From positions 310,001-374,000 of the forward strand of contig NZ_JBHSEC010000019.1 of NCBI RefSeq assembly GCF_042651785.1: a stretch of DNA of 64,000 nt, in the 5' to 3' direction. Shown here one piece after another: positions 16,023 to 24,914 of this stretch (its first letter is position 1; each line of letters starts with the position of its first letter). The notes under the pieces were generated by a model, which saw only the letters and a program-made list of their open reading frames with translations, made no database searches and was not told the DNA's origin. Both the position numbers and the translations under genes were made by a program. Source of the stretch: Chungangia koreensis (GTDB taxonomy: Bacteria > Bacillota > Bacilli > Bacillales_A > Planococcaceae).

Positions 16023-17447
16023 ATGAATATACTTAAGAAACTCTTATTGGCGGCCCTTATGTTTACTCTCATCTTTGCGGCAGCTCCATTCAAAACAGAA
16101 ACTGCCACCGCAAAATTCCTAAGTCAAAGTAAAATCAGCGGTGGACTATTGGAAACTATCGACAATACATTAACGCCGCAGGAAGTGATTGTAACGTTTA
16201 AAACTAAAGAACGTCTTAACGAAACCCATTCATCCCTTCTTAATCATTTAGGGATTAAAAATGGCGTTCTATTGAATGAGCTTCCGATTGCCGGCGTCAT
16301 CGCAACACCCGATCAGATTAAACGTTTAGCCGCAGACGATCGGGTTTTGTCTATCTATCCGAACCGTAAACTTCAATATGAGAATGAAACAGCTACGGAT
16401 TTTACACATGTGGACCAAGTACGGACGGATTCATCATTCATGAAAAAGAACGGTGGTTTCCCGGTTGATGGCAACGGCATTGGTGTCGTCGTAAACGACA
16501 GTGGAGTCGATGGTCTTCACCCAGATTTACAATACGGCAGTCATTTAGTCCAAAACGTTGCAGCGCAAACAAACTTGAACGCGCTGACTACACTTCTCCC
16601 AATCACATACGCTGAAAATGTTCCGAATACTGATACAACCGGCGGACACGGCACTCACGTTGCTGGTATTGTCGGCGCCACCGGGGCAATGTCTGGCGGT
16701 AAATATGAAGGAGTAGCTCCAGGAGCAGATTTGATCGGCTATGGATCCGGTGCTGGAATTGCGATTCTTGACGTAGTAGGCGGTTTCGATTATGCGCTTA
16801 CTCACCAAGCGGAATATAATATCCGGGTCATTACGAATTCTTGGGGTGACACGAGTCAAGCAGGCGCTGAATTCGATCCAAACGATCCAATTAATATCGC
16901 AACGAAGAAATTGTATGATAGAGGAATTGTAACCGTCTTCTCTGCCGGGAATTCCGGACCTGATATGGGTACCATTTCAGGCAACTATAAGAAAGCTCCT
17001 TGGGTAGTAACAGTAGCTGCTGGTGATGCGGAAGGAAATCTAACTGACTTCTCTTCAAGAGGAATTGAAGGGAAAACGGGAACTGTTACAGTAGACGGTG
17101 AAACATGGACTTGGGAAGATCGCCCGACCGTAACGGCGCCTGGCTATAAAGTCATTTCAACCCGAACACTCTCACCGACTCCATTATTAGGAGCAACAGA
17201 CGACATAGAAATGATTGAACCCGGCTATCTTCCGTATTATACGACGATGAGCGGAACTTCTATGGCTGCCCCTCATGTAGCTGGTGTGATTGCCCTCATG
17301 CTCGATGCTAATCCTGAACTGACACCGCTTCAAGTGAAAGAAATCCTTCAACAAACAGCTACCCCAATGGATGTTAGCCAATGGGAAGCCGGTGCAGGAT
17401 ATGTAAATGCATATGAAGCAGTTATGGCCGCTTTTTCAGCTCAATAA
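16023..17447 (+). CDS. Secreted S8 family serine protease (subtilase)
   Basis: 474 residues. Signal peptide at 1-29 (MNILKKLLLAALMFTLIFAAAPF), then an I9-like propeptide (about 50-120; 'EVIVTFKTKERLNETHSSLLNHLGI') that acts as chaperone and inhibitor, then the catalytic domain. Triad: D159 (VVVNDSGVDG), H209 (GGHGTHVAG) and S413 (GTSMAAPHVAG), with the oxyanion Asn in 'FSAGNSGPD'. No wall-binding domain, so it should be released into the medium. It is closely related to the second subtilase 1.2 kb downstream, which adds SLH repeats. Expression is probably set by the neighbouring two-component system and the leader hairpin. Confidence 0.93.
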   Translation: MNILKKLLLAALMFTLIFAAAPFKTETATAKFLSQSKISGGLLETIDNTLTPQEVIVTFKTKERLNETHSSLLNHLGIKNGVLLNELPIAGVIATPDQIKRLAADDRVLSIYPNRKLQYENETATDFTHVDQVRTDSSFMKKNGGFPVDGNGIGVVVNDSGVDGLHPDLQYGSHLVQNVAAQTNLNALTTLLPITYAENVPNTDTTGGHGTHVAGIVGATGAMSGGKYEGVAPGADLIGYGSGAGIAILDVVGGFDYALTHQAEYNIRVITNSWGDTSQAGAEFDPNDPINIATKKLYDRGIVTVFSAGNSGPDMGTISGNYKKAPWVVTVAAGDAEGNLTDFSSRGIEGKTGTVTVDGETWTWEDRPTVTAPGYKVISTRTLSPTPLLGATDDIEMIEPGYLPYYTTMSGTSMAAPHVAGVIALMLDANPELTPLQVKEILQQTATPMDVSQWEAGAGYVNAYEAVMAAFSAQ

Positions 17448-17465
17448 TGAAATCACTTTTAAATC

Positions 17466-17498
17466 GGAGAGCTAATCTAAAGGGATTAGCTCTCTTTA
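17466..17498 (+). terminator. Terminator of the first subtilase gene
   Basis: GAGAGCTAATC, short loop, GATTAGCTCTC, then TTT. The stem is strong, the T-run short. Confidence 0.75.
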
Positions 17499-17546
17499 TG
17501 TTGAACTTATACCTGAAGCAGAAAAGCAAAGGGGCATGGTTTAAGA

Positions 17547-17900
17547 ATGAATTCACTTAAGAAGTTAAGGGACAGTTATATCATTTGGCATGCGAATCGC
17601 ATTAAGTTTCCCGACTTCGCCCAAAGTCCAGTAGTCAGAAAGAACATCACCTTTTCAGGAAAGGTACAAAATGTAGGTTTCCGGTTGGAATTGTGGAGGT
17701 TAGCACAAAGATTAAACTTAAAGGGCTGGGTGAAAAATTCAGATGATGGAAGTGTGATAGCTGAGCTGCAAGGGGAAGAATCGAAAATTGATTTTCTAAT
17801 CAAATCGATGCAGTCACTGAAAAGGGCAACCGTAAATGAACCCCACATCGTAGAACTTCCTTTTTCAGATGAAGAATTGGATATAAAAATTATTAGGTAA
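17547..17900 (+). CDS. Acylphosphatase with N-terminal extension
   Basis: 117 residues. The C-terminal 88 residues are an acylphosphatase domain, which hydrolyses acyl phosphates such as acetyl phosphate or 1,3-bisphosphoglycerate. The signature loop 'FSGKVQNVGFRLELWRLA' supplies the phosphate-binding Arg. 'LKGWVKNSDDGSVIAELQGEE' supplies the catalytic Asn and the second family motif. An extra 30 residues at the N-terminus (MNSLKKLRDSYIIWHANRIKFPDF) are basic and not part of the domain. An in-frame later start is not obvious, so the extension may be real. It stands alone between two terminators. Confidence 0.85.
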   Translation: MNSLKKLRDSYIIWHANRIKFPDFAQSPVVRKNITFSGKVQNVGFRLELWRLAQRLNLKGWVKNSDDGSVIAELQGEESKIDFLIKSMQSLKRATVNEPHIVELPFSDEELDIKIIR

Positions 17901-17907
17901 TGCATTG

Positions 17908-17935
17908 AGTGCTTAGTTCATAGAACTAAGCACTT
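17908..17935 (+). terminator. Terminator of the acylphosphatase gene
   Basis: AGTGCTTAGTTC, ATA loop, GAACTAAGCACTT (12 bp) followed by CTGTTTGTT. The T-run is weak. Confidence 0.65.
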
Positions 17936-17989
17936 CTGTTTGTTGACAAAAGAATTTTTATAAATTCCAATGTATATAATCTTTAATCT

Positions 17990-18455
17990 GGAGCCATCGC
18001 TCCAGTCGGACGCTTTCCGCGGGCAAGCACCGAGCCGCTTCCTCGCTGTGCTCGTGCAGGGTCTCGCTTCGCTTGCTATTGGGCCCGCACGAAGCGGGTC
18101 ATGCGTCCGTTGCCACAGGACGTGGCGATCTTAGGACGCCAACCTTAAANNNNNNNNNNNNNNNNNNNNNNNNNNNNNNNNNNNNNNNNNNNNNNNNNNN
18201 NNNNNNNNNNNNNNNNNNNNNNNNNNNNNNNNNNNNNNNNNNNNNNNNNNNNNNNNNNNNNNNNNNNNNNNNNNNNNNNNNNNNNNNNNNNNNNNNNNNN
18301 NNNNNNNNNNNNNNNNNNNNNNNAGTCACATCAGTGACGTTAGTTATTGAACAAAGTCTAAGTGCGCCGCGTCCTGCGGCAACGCCTTTGTGACCAACTT
18401 CCTGTTGGCCTAAGCCCACGGAAAGCGAAGTGGCGGTCACCGCAAATTTCATATA
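17990..18455. repeat. Large GC-rich inverted repeat element, interrupted by an assembly gap
   Basis: The left end has the palindrome CTGGAGCCATCGCTCCAG and then GACGCTTTCCGCGGGC. The right end has GCCCACGGAAAGCG, the inverse of the left arm with one mismatch. Outside these, ATGTATAT (left) and ATATACAT (right) extend the inverted ends. The interior is GC-rich with short repeats (CTTCGCTTGC, GCACGAAGCGGG, CGCGTCCTGCGGC) and carries no credible gene. Its composition is unlike the AT-rich surroundings. 174 N (18150-18323) hide the centre, typical for a multicopy element that short reads could not span. Elements with these ends are, to my knowledge, scattered between genes in Planococcaceae. Confidence 0.6.
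18150..18323. other. Assembly gap (174 N)
   Basis: Run of N inside the repeat element; true length and content unknown. Frames drawn across it mean nothing. Confidence 0.99.
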
Positions 18456-18533
18456 CATCTTTATTCACTTTTAATTGACTTTGTCTACAGTCTGCTAAGC
18501 ACTTTTTTATGTGAAACAACTGTTAGGTGTCCC

Positions 18534-18586
18534 CTACTACTATGGTAGTAGTGAAAAATAGTCTATTTAGAGGCTCAAAATATATC
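18534..18586 (+). promoter_or_regulatory. Promoter C, upstream of the SLH subtilase gene
   Basis: CTACTAC-TATG-GTAGTAG (18534-18551) is a perfect 7-4-7 inverted repeat built from the same TACTAC unit as promoters A and B. TATATC (18581-18586), then GTTCGCAGAATAGG, matches the second block of A and B. Here the repeat lies about 12 bp further upstream relative to the -10-like box. Confidence 0.5.
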
Positions 18587-18662
18587 GTTCGCAGAATAGG
18601 AGTTGAAGAGAATTTTCATGATAATAAAGGGAGTAAGTATTTCAGTATTAGGAGGATAAAAA

Positions 18663-21143
18663 ATGAAAATTAGAATCCGTACGTTACTGACATTTCTGTT
18701 GGTCTTCCCTCTTCTTTTCGGACAGGTCGGAACCGGTCATGCAATCGGTGAAACCGACCTAAACCTTGACGGGGCAAGAATCGGTGAAGATCTTCAACAA
18801 GCTTTCAAGGATGTAACAGGTTCTCTTGAGGTAATCGTTACATTTAAAGGAGATGCTGCCCCAACAAACCAAAACTTGGACCTCTTATCCAGCTTAGGTA
18901 TAACAAAGGGAATCTCTTTAAATTCCTTGCCAATGGCGGGTGTAGTTGCAACAAAAACACAAATTGAACAACTTGCCTCAAACGACCAAGTACTTTCCAT
19001 TTATTTGAACAAACAATTGGACTACTACAATGCAGATGCAACAACCATTACAGGCGTTGACAAAGTTCGTACTGACCGTGACATGCAACAGGCAAACGGT
19101 GGGTTCCCATTCACTGGCAAAAACGTCGGCGTAGTTGTCAATGACAGCGGTGTAGATGGTACTCACAAGGACCATGAGTACGGCAGCAATTTAGTTCAAA
19201 ACGTTTTAGGTTCTACTAATTTGAATGCCGTTAGCTCCCTCCTCCCAATTTCCTATTTGGAGAATGTACCGAATACAGACACGAACTCCGGCCATGGAAC
19301 ACATGTAGCAGGAACAGTCGGCGGTACAGGAGCCATGTCAGGTGGTAAATATGAAGGAGCTGCGCCAGGTGCTGACCTGATTGGCTATGGTTCCGGTGCA
19401 ACATTATTCGTCCTGGATGGTATCGGCGGATTCGACTACGCCATTACACACCAGAACGAATATAATATACGCGTTATCACAAATTCTTGGGGATCTTCAG
19501 GAGACTTCGATCCATTTGACCCGATCAACATCGCAAGTAAGAAAGCCTTTGACAGGGGCATTACAGTTTTATTTGCGGCTGGAAATGAAGGCCCTGGTGA
19601 TAATACCCATAATCCTTACGCTAAAGCTCCGTGGGTCATTTCAGTAGCTGCCGGCGAAAAAGATGGTACATTGGCCGATTTCTCCTCACGTGGCACGAAA
19701 GGTGTCGGGGGAACATTTGAAATGGACGGACAGACTTGGACGTGGGAGGATCGCCCGACGTTGACCGCTCCGGGTGTTGATATTATTTCAACTCGTACGG
19801 TATCACCACTTACTTCGTTGAGCCCTGATACGGACGCGGAAATGATTGAAACAGGTTACCTGCCGTACTATACGGTAATGAGCGGTACTTCTATGGCAAC
19901 CCCTCATGTGGCTGGTATCGTGGCGTTAATGCTCGAAGCCGATCCGACTCTATCACCGGATGAAATAAAGTCCATCTTGCAAGCAACCGCTACAAACATG
20001 CCTGGTTATGAAAGCTGGGAAGTTGGAGCAGGCTATGTAAATGCTTATGCGGCATTGGAGAATATTATTTTCGGAAAAGAATACGGTACAACATTAAACT
20101 TGAATCAAACATTCAATAGTTCAGTTGAGACGAATCATGTCGTGTCAGACTTTTCCGTTGACTACAATCCGCTTACACTCATTTCGGCGAATAAGCATCA
20201 ATTTGAGGTGGTAGCAGGAACAAACGGAATGGTTGCGAGAATTGATGCGGCTGGACTATTAGAAACGACCGGAAACACATTGAATCTCGTATTGATCGCA
20301 CCGGATGGAACGGAATATAGTTCAGGAGTCAGCCTGCTGTTTCCTCTCTATTTTGACCGTACAGTGTCAGTCCCTTCCCCTGCTGCAGGAATATGGACTG
20401 CTGAAATACGCGGCTTAAAAGGTGCCGAGCAAAACCCGCTTCCGATTGGACTTCCTGAGACAGTAAACGGTACACTAACATTCCTTCAAGCAGGTGACGC
20501 GGTTGGCCTAAAGGATATTGCCGGCCATGCAGCTGAAGATGCGATTAAACTGGCAGTCGCAGAACGGTTAGTAGATGGCTATTCTGACGGGAACTATCGC
20601 CCGGATTCTTATTTGACCCGCGGAGATTTGGCCCAATACTTGGTGATGGGTGCAGAAATTCGTCAAGCATTAAATACTTCACCAAAGTATAGCGATGTGA
20701 AATCATATCAAAGAGCAAATGCTGAAGCGGTTACTGCAAAAGGCGCAGCATTCAAGGACTTCAAACAAACTGCTGCAGGTGTCATGCTGGAACGGGCAAA
20801 CGGCAAATTTGCTCCGAAAGATGTAGTGACGAAGGCAGAATTAGCATACTCACTCGTTCAAAGTTTAGGATTGGAAGAGAAAGCAAAAGCGCATTCAGGA
20901 GATGTGACTGTTCTTTACAATGACCAAAGGGTCGTGATCAGTGATCAAGCAAATATCCCTGATCATCTAAAAGGATATGTTCAAGTTGCTCTCGATTTGA
21001 ACATCTTGAATGCACATTTCGGTGTTACGCAAGGTGCCTTTGACTTATTCCCGACAGTCACGGCTAAATTCAATCCATCTCAGAAAGTGACGAGAGGCGA
21101 ATACGCTGTAGCAATCAGCCGATTCTATAACGCGTTTAACTAA
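18663..21143 (+). CDS. S8 family subtilase with C-terminal SLH domains
   Basis: 826 residues: signal peptide (1-27), I9-like propeptide (about 45-120), subtilase domain with D161 (VVVNDSGVDG), H211 (SGHGTHVAG) and S410 (GTSMATPHVAG), a beta-rich middle region (about 480-620), and three SLH repeats (about 625-826). The first SLH is canonical ('GLKDIAGHAAEDAIKLAVAERLVDGYSDGNYRPDSYLTRGDLA'); the other two are divergent. SLH repeats bind pyruvylated wall polymer, so the enzyme should stay on the cell surface. It is a paralogue of the secreted subtilase at 16023 and probably shares its regulation. AGGAGG precedes the ATG. Confidence 0.93.
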   Translation: MKIRIRTLLTFLLVFPLLFGQVGTGHAIGETDLNLDGARIGEDLQQAFKDVTGSLEVIVTFKGDAAPTNQNLDLLSSLGITKGISLNSLPMAGVVATKTQIEQLASNDQVLSIYLNKQLDYYNADATTITGVDKVRTDRDMQQANGGFPFTGKNVGVVVNDSGVDGTHKDHEYGSNLVQNVLGSTNLNAVSSLLPISYLENVPNTDTNSGHGTHVAGTVGGTGAMSGGKYEGAAPGADLIGYGSGATLFVLDGIGGFDYAITHQNEYNIRVITNSWGSSGDFDPFDPINIASKKAFDRGITVLFAAGNEGPGDNTHNPYAKAPWVISVAAGEKDGTLADFSSRGTKGVGGTFEMDGQTWTWEDRPTLTAPGVDIISTRTVSPLTSLSPDTDAEMIETGYLPYYTVMSGTSMATPHVAGIVALMLEADPTLSPDEIKSILQATATNMPGYESWEVGAGYVNAYAALENIIFGKEYGTTLNLNQTFNSSVETNHVVSDFSVDYNPLTLISANKHQFEVVAGTNGMVARIDAAGLLETTGNTLNLVLIAPDGTEYSSGVSLLFPLYFDRTVSVPSPAAGIWTAEIRGLKGAEQNPLPIGLPETVNGTLTFLQAGDAVGLKDIAGHAAEDAIKLAVAERLVDGYSDGNYRPDSYLTRGDLAQYLVMGAEIRQALNTSPKYSDVKSYQRANAEAVTAKGAAFKDFKQTAAGVMLERANGKFAPKDVVTKAELAYSLVQSLGLEEKAKAHSGDVTVLYNDQRVVISDQANIPDHLKGYVQVALDLNILNAHFGVTQGAFDLFPTVTAKFNPSQKVTRGEYAVAISRFYNAFN

Positions 21144-21146
21144 AAC

Positions 21147-21192
21147 GAGAAGCTTTTGTCAGCTAAATGCAGCTGACAAAAGCTTCTCTTAT
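21147..21192 (+). terminator. Terminator of the SLH subtilase gene
   Basis: GAGAAGCTTTTGTCAGCT pairs perfectly with its inverse (18 bp, 6-nt loop), followed by TT. Confidence 0.85.
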
Positions 21193-21205
21193 TAACTTGC
21201 ACGCA

Positions 21206-21250
21206 AAAAAGCCGGAACGAAGAGGTTCTAAATCTCTCATTCCGGCTTTC
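21206..21250 (-). terminator. Terminator of trhO
   Basis: AAAGCCGGAA pairs with TTCCGGCTTT around an inner GAGAG-type stem; on the minus strand it runs into TTTTTT. Confidence 0.8.
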
Positions 21251-21258
21251 ACCATTAC

Positions 21259-22233
21259 TTATACAGTTTGAGCAGAGCGAACACGTTCAATCTCAGCCAG
21301 GCGCTCTTGTACTTCTTCTTCCGTCATCTTATGTTCAATGATGTAACGGTTACGAGGGTGCACACGGCACTCATCAGAACAGCTGCGCATATAGAGTTTC
21401 TCGTTCTCTTCCGAACAAATGATTTTTTCATTGCACTCTGGATTTGCACAGTTCACGTAGCGTTCGCAAGATTCACCGGTGAAGTGATCTTTCCCGACAA
21501 CCACGTGTTCTACACGGTTGACCGGCACAGAGATCCGCTCGTCAAATACGTAAAGGGATCCGTCCCAAAGTTGGCCTTGTACCTGTGGATCTTTACCGTA
21601 CATGACAATACCCCCATGAAGCTGGTTAACATCTTCGAAACCTTCACGCTTCAACCAACCTGAGAATTTCTCACAACGGATTCCACCTGTGCAGTACGTC
21701 AAAATTTTCTTGCCTTGGAACATTTCCTTGTTGTCACGGATCCATTCCGGAAGATCACGGAACGTTTTAATATCCGGTCTAACGGCACCGCGGAAATGGC
21801 CTAAGTCAAACTCATAATCATTACGGGCATCAATTACAACTGTATCTTCACTTTGAAGAGCTTCAAAGAACTCTTTAGGCTCCAGGTAGTTACCTGTTAA
21901 TTCATTCGGATTGATATCTTCTTCGAGACCGAAATGAACAATTTCTTTACGAGGACGAACATGCATCTTCTTGAAAGCATGTCCATTCGCTTCATCTACT
22001 TTGAATACTATGTCGGCAAAACGCTCATCTGCTCTCATCATTTCCATATAAGCATTTGTTGCCTCAATTGTACCGGAACATGTTCCGTTAATTCCTTCTT
22101 GACCAACCAAAATACGGCCCTTCAACCCAAGCTCTTTACACTTTTCCAAGTGTTCAGCAGCAAAAGTCTCTGGATCTTCAATTGGTACATACTTGTAATA
22201 CAGTAAAACCTGATGTGTATATGTTGCAGACAT
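21259..22233 (-). CDS. trhO: tRNA uridine(34) hydroxylase, rhodanese-related
   Basis: 324 residues. An N-terminal acylphosphatase-like domain (about 1-95) is followed by a rhodanese domain (about 115-215) with the active-site cysteine loop 'ILTYCTGGIRCEKFSGWL'. A C-terminal region with cysteine clusters ('CANPECNEKIICSEEN', 'CSDECRVHPRNRYI') closes it. This is the layout of TrhO (YceA/YbfQ), which hydroxylates U34 of certain tRNAs using oxygen on the way to 5-methoxyuridine. The length matches the Gram-positive form. It stands alone with a terminator behind it. Confidence 0.9.
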   Translation of the reverse strand: MSATYTHQVLLYYKYVPIEDPETFAAEHLEKCKELGLKGRILVGQEGINGTCSGTIEATNAYMEMMRADERFADIVFKVDEANGHAFKKMHVRPRKEIVHFGLEEDINPNELTGNYLEPKEFFEALQSEDTVVIDARNDYEFDLGHFRGAVRPDIKTFRDLPEWIRDNKEMFQGKKILTYCTGGIRCEKFSGWLKREGFEDVNQLHGGIVMYGKDPQVQGQLWDGSLYVFDERISVPVNRVEHVVVGKDHFTGESCERYVNCANPECNEKIICSEENEKLYMRSCSDECRVHPRNRYIIEHKMTEEEVQERLAEIERVRSAQTV

Positions 22234-22315
22234 ATCTACATCCTCCTTCTATTTAAAAAATGCATACTTTACAAATATAGCAATTTCATTGATACGAATC
22301 AATGGATTTTATTGC

Positions 22316-23371
22316 CTAAAGTAAATAAAATCCAATTCCCATAATAAGATACGCTGCAATTAATGTAATGCCTTCAAACCAGTTGGATTCCCCGTCATTT
22401 GTAACCATGATTGCCAGGAATACTGCTGTCACCATTGCCACCAGCTCGGGAATCGTAAAGACAAGTGGCATCTTCGTCGTCATGAATAGAGAGATGAGCA
22501 CTAATAGAGGTGCAACGAACATCGCTACCTGTAGAGTAGAGCCAATCGCGATTTCGATAGCGACATCCATTTTGTTCTTCACTGCCATAATCAAGGCGGA
22601 GGCATGTTCGGCTGCGTTTCCGACAATCGCTACGATAATCACCCCTATGAACAGCTCAGTCCAGCCAAACTTTGTACCAACCGCTTCAAATGTATGGACG
22701 AGATTTTCAGAGACGTATGCCACCGCTAACGTTGAAAGAACTAACACAATGATCGCTTTCTTTTTAGACCATTCCGGCTCCTCTTCCTCTTTCTGCCTTT
22801 CCTCATTATTTGTTATATACACCCCTCGGTGAGTAACTAATTTAAAGAACAGACCCGCGAGGTAAAGGAGGATCATAATGATTGAAATTCCAATACTAAG
22901 ACTTAAGGTTTCCTGTTCGGTCATTTTCATTGAAAATATCTCAGGAATTACAAAGGCCACAACTACCGCAAAGATTAATAATCCCGAGTTGTGTCGTGCA
23001 TCATAAACATTAAACTTTTGTCTTTTGAACTTAATGCCGCCTAAAAAGAAGGACAAACCGCACACCAGTAAAAGATTTCCCAAAACAGAACCTGTGAGGG
23101 AAGCTAACACTACACCCACAAGACCTGCTTTTAAAGAAAAAATGGCGATGATCAATTCAACCGCATTTCCGAATGTTGCATTCAACAAGCCGCCAATCCT
23201 TGGTCCCATAACAATAGCCAAGCTTTCAGTCGCTCGGCCCATGAAACCGGAAAGCGCTACAACTGTTAAAGCACAAATGATAAACATAAGAATACTGGAC
23301 CAATGCAAGAAAGATCCCGCAATCGTTAGCGGTACACCGACAAGCACCGCGATAAAGAATATTCGATCCAT
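22316..23371 (-). CDS. yfkE: Ca2+/H+ antiporter, CaCA (CAX) family
   Basis: About 351 residues with 11 membrane helices. The two alpha-repeats of the family are visible: 'RIGGLLNATFGNAVELIIAIFSL' (first) and 'IVAIVGNAAEHASALIMAVKNKMDVAIEIAIGSTLQVA' (second), each with the ion-binding Glu. Length and pattern match Bacillus subtilis YfkE, an H+/Ca2+ exchanger. An acidic cytoplasmic loop (NNEERQKEEEEPEW) separates the halves. The longest frame starts 28 codons earlier; I prefer the ATG at 23371 (MDRIFFIAVL), which follows GAAAGGGTG and puts the first helix at the N-terminus. Confidence 0.88.
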   Translation of the reverse strand: MDRIFFIAVLVGVPLTIAGSFLHWSSILMFIICALTVVALSGFMGRATESLAIVMGPRIGGLLNATFGNAVELIIAIFSLKAGLVGVVLASLTGSVLGNLLLVCGLSFFLGGIKFKRQKFNVYDARHNSGLLIFAVVVAFVIPEIFSMKMTEQETLSLSIGISIIMILLYLAGLFFKLVTHRGVYITNNEERQKEEEEPEWSKKKAIIVLVLSTLAVAYVSENLVHTFEAVGTKFGWTELFIGVIIVAIVGNAAEHASALIMAVKNKMDVAIEIAIGSTLQVAMFVAPLLVLISLFMTTKMPLVFTIPELVAMVTAVFLAIMVTNDGESNWFEGITLIAAYLIMGIGFYLL

Positions 23372-23437
23372 GAAAACACCCTTTCCACTCTCTTTCTCCT
23401 TTATCATTACCCATCTCGCTTCGAATTCATCACAGAC

Positions 23438-23476
23438 TAAAAAGATTGCCCACAAAAAATGCGGGCAATCTTTTTA
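23438..23476. terminator. Terminator between the antiporter and ABC transporter units
   Basis: AAAGATTGCCC pairs with GGGCAATCTTT, loop of 11 nt, with T- or A-runs on both sides. It lies downstream of the ATPase gene's neighbour and upstream of the antiporter frame; on the minus strand it ends the amino acid transporter operon. Confidence 0.8.
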
Positions 23477-23484
23477 TATAACAT

Positions 23485-24213
23485 TTATAAAATTTTGCTC
23501 AAGAATAACTTTGTGCGATCCTCTTGAGGATTTCCAAACAATTCAGCTGGTACATTTTCCTCAACGATATACCCGCCATCCATGAAGATGACACGGTCAC
23601 CAACCTCACGGGCAAAGCCCATTTCGTGTGTGACGACGACCATTGTCATCCCTTCATCGGCAAGTTGTTTCATAACATCTAATACATCGCCGACCATTTC
23701 AGGGTCAAGAGCCGATGTAGGCTCATCGAACAGCATGATTTTTGGATTCATGGCTAATGCACGGGCAATGGCCACACGCTGCTGTTGTCCGCCAGAAAGC
23801 TCAGCTGGATAAGCCTTTGCCTTATCGCTTAAGCCGACCTTTTCTAACAACTCGAGAGCTTTTTTCTCATTGGCAGCCTTATCAGCTTTCTTTAACTTAT
23901 TAGGAGCCAAGGTGATATTTTCAAGTACCGTCATATGTGGAAAAAGGTTAAATTGTTGGAACACCATCCCCACATTTTGTCGAACCGCATTTATATCGAG
24001 TTTCGGATCGGTAATGTCCTGTCCGTCCACAATTACGTGTCCGCCTGTGATATCCTCCAAGCGATTCAAACATCGGAGAAATGTACTTTTCCCTGAACCG
24101 GAAGGACCAATAACACAAACCACTTCCCTTTCCTTAATTTCTGCATTAATATCTTTCAGGACTTCCAGCTTCCCAAATGACTTTTTAAGATTATCAACTT
24201 TTATCATGCTCAT
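23485..24213 (-). CDS. glnQ: Polar amino acid ABC transporter, ATP-binding protein
   Basis: 242 residues of the GlnQ/HisP class. Walker A 'GPSGSGKSTF', Q-loop 'GMVFQQFNLFPHMTV', ABC signature 'LSGGQQQRVAIARAL', Walker B 'IMLFDEPTSALDPE' and H-loop 'VVTHEMGF' are all intact. It drives uptake of a polar amino acid together with the permease and binding protein upstream. The ATG overlaps the end of the permease gene by 4 nt. The gene is nearest to Bacillus GlnQ by pattern, but glutamine as substrate is an inference. Confidence 0.92.
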   Translation of the reverse strand: MSMIKVDNLKKSFGKLEVLKDINAEIKEREVVCVIGPSGSGKSTFLRCLNRLEDITGGHVIVDGQDITDPKLDINAVRQNVGMVFQQFNLFPHMTVLENITLAPNKLKKADKAANEKKALELLEKVGLSDKAKAYPAELSGGQQQRVAIARALAMNPKIMLFDEPTSALDPEMVGDVLDVMKQLADEGMTMVVVTHEMGFAREVGDRVIFMDGGYIVEENVPAELFGNPQEDRTKLFLSKIL

Positions 24214-24854
24214 CGAAGTGTAAACCTCCTTTCAAAGTAGCTTGAAAGAAGTGACAGCAAGTAGATGATTATGAAGTACATAATCCCGACGGTTAGCCAA
24301 ATATTGAAATGGTCGAATGTCGCACTTGCCTGTACTTTACCTCTTTGTACAATATCCGCTACTCCGATGATGGAAAGTAAAGATGTGTCTTTCAAACTAA
24401 TAATGGATTGGTTTGTAATAGCAGGCAACATACGGCGGAAAGCCTGTGGAAGGACAACGTGTTGCATTGTCTGCGTACTGTTCAAACCAAGAGAACGGGA
24501 AGCCTCGGTCTGCCCTTTGTCAATAGACTGGATTCCGGCACGAATAATTTCAGAGAAGTATGCCCCAGCGTTAATTGCAACTGTTAATATCCCTGCTAAT
24601 GTCCTGTCTAATGATATAAAATCTAATGAGTTCAACCCAAAATAGATAAAGAACAATTGAACGATAAAAGGAGTACCGCGAATAGCGTCAACGAAAATCT
24701 TCGCAATCCATTGAAGCGGTTTAATAGGAGATAGTCTAAAAAATGCTGTAATTAAACCGAAGATAAATCCTAAAATTACTGCAAAGAAAAATATGTAGAT
24801 GGTGACTTTTAGTCCGTCAAGAAGAAACGGAATGGCATTCGTAATATTTTCCAC
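24210..24854 (-). CDS. glnP: Polar amino acid ABC transporter, permease
   Basis: 214 residues with about five membrane helices. The His/Glu/Gln permease motif is present, including 'IRGTPFIVQLFFIYFGL' and the EAA loop 'EASRSLGLNSTQTMQHVVLPQAFRRMLPAITNQSI', which docks on the ATPase. As the only permease in the operon it should form a homodimer. It lies 60 bp downstream of the binding-protein gene, with a hairpin between them, and overlaps the ATPase gene by 4 nt. Confidence 0.92.
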   Translation of the reverse strand: MENITNAIPFLLDGLKVTIYIFFFAVILGFIFGLITAFFRLSPIKPLQWIAKIFVDAIRGTPFIVQLFFIYFGLNSLDFISLDRTLAGILTVAINAGAYFSEIIRAGIQSIDKGQTEASRSLGLNSTQTMQHVVLPQAFRRMLPAITNQSIISLKDTSLLSIIGVADIVQRGKVQASATFDHFNIWLTVGIMYFIIIYLLSLLSSYFERRFTLR

Positions 24855-24870
24855 TATTTCACTTCCTTTA

Positions 24871-24905
24871 AAAAAATATAGCGTGGCATATCCACGCTAT
24901 ATTTC
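24871..24905 (-). terminator. Intercistronic hairpin between binding protein and permease genes
   Basis: ATATAGCGTGG pairs perfectly with CCACGCTATAT (11 bp, 5-nt loop); on the minus strand it is followed by TTTTTTT. It probably ends most transcripts after the binding-protein gene, giving more binding protein than permease, a common pattern in such operons. Confidence 0.75.
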
Positions 24906-24914
24906 TGAATTTAT

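Noticed and set aside
18073..18458. Two opposing frames across the N run in the repeat element
   Set aside because: Open only because N cannot give stops; the interior is repetitive and without start signals.
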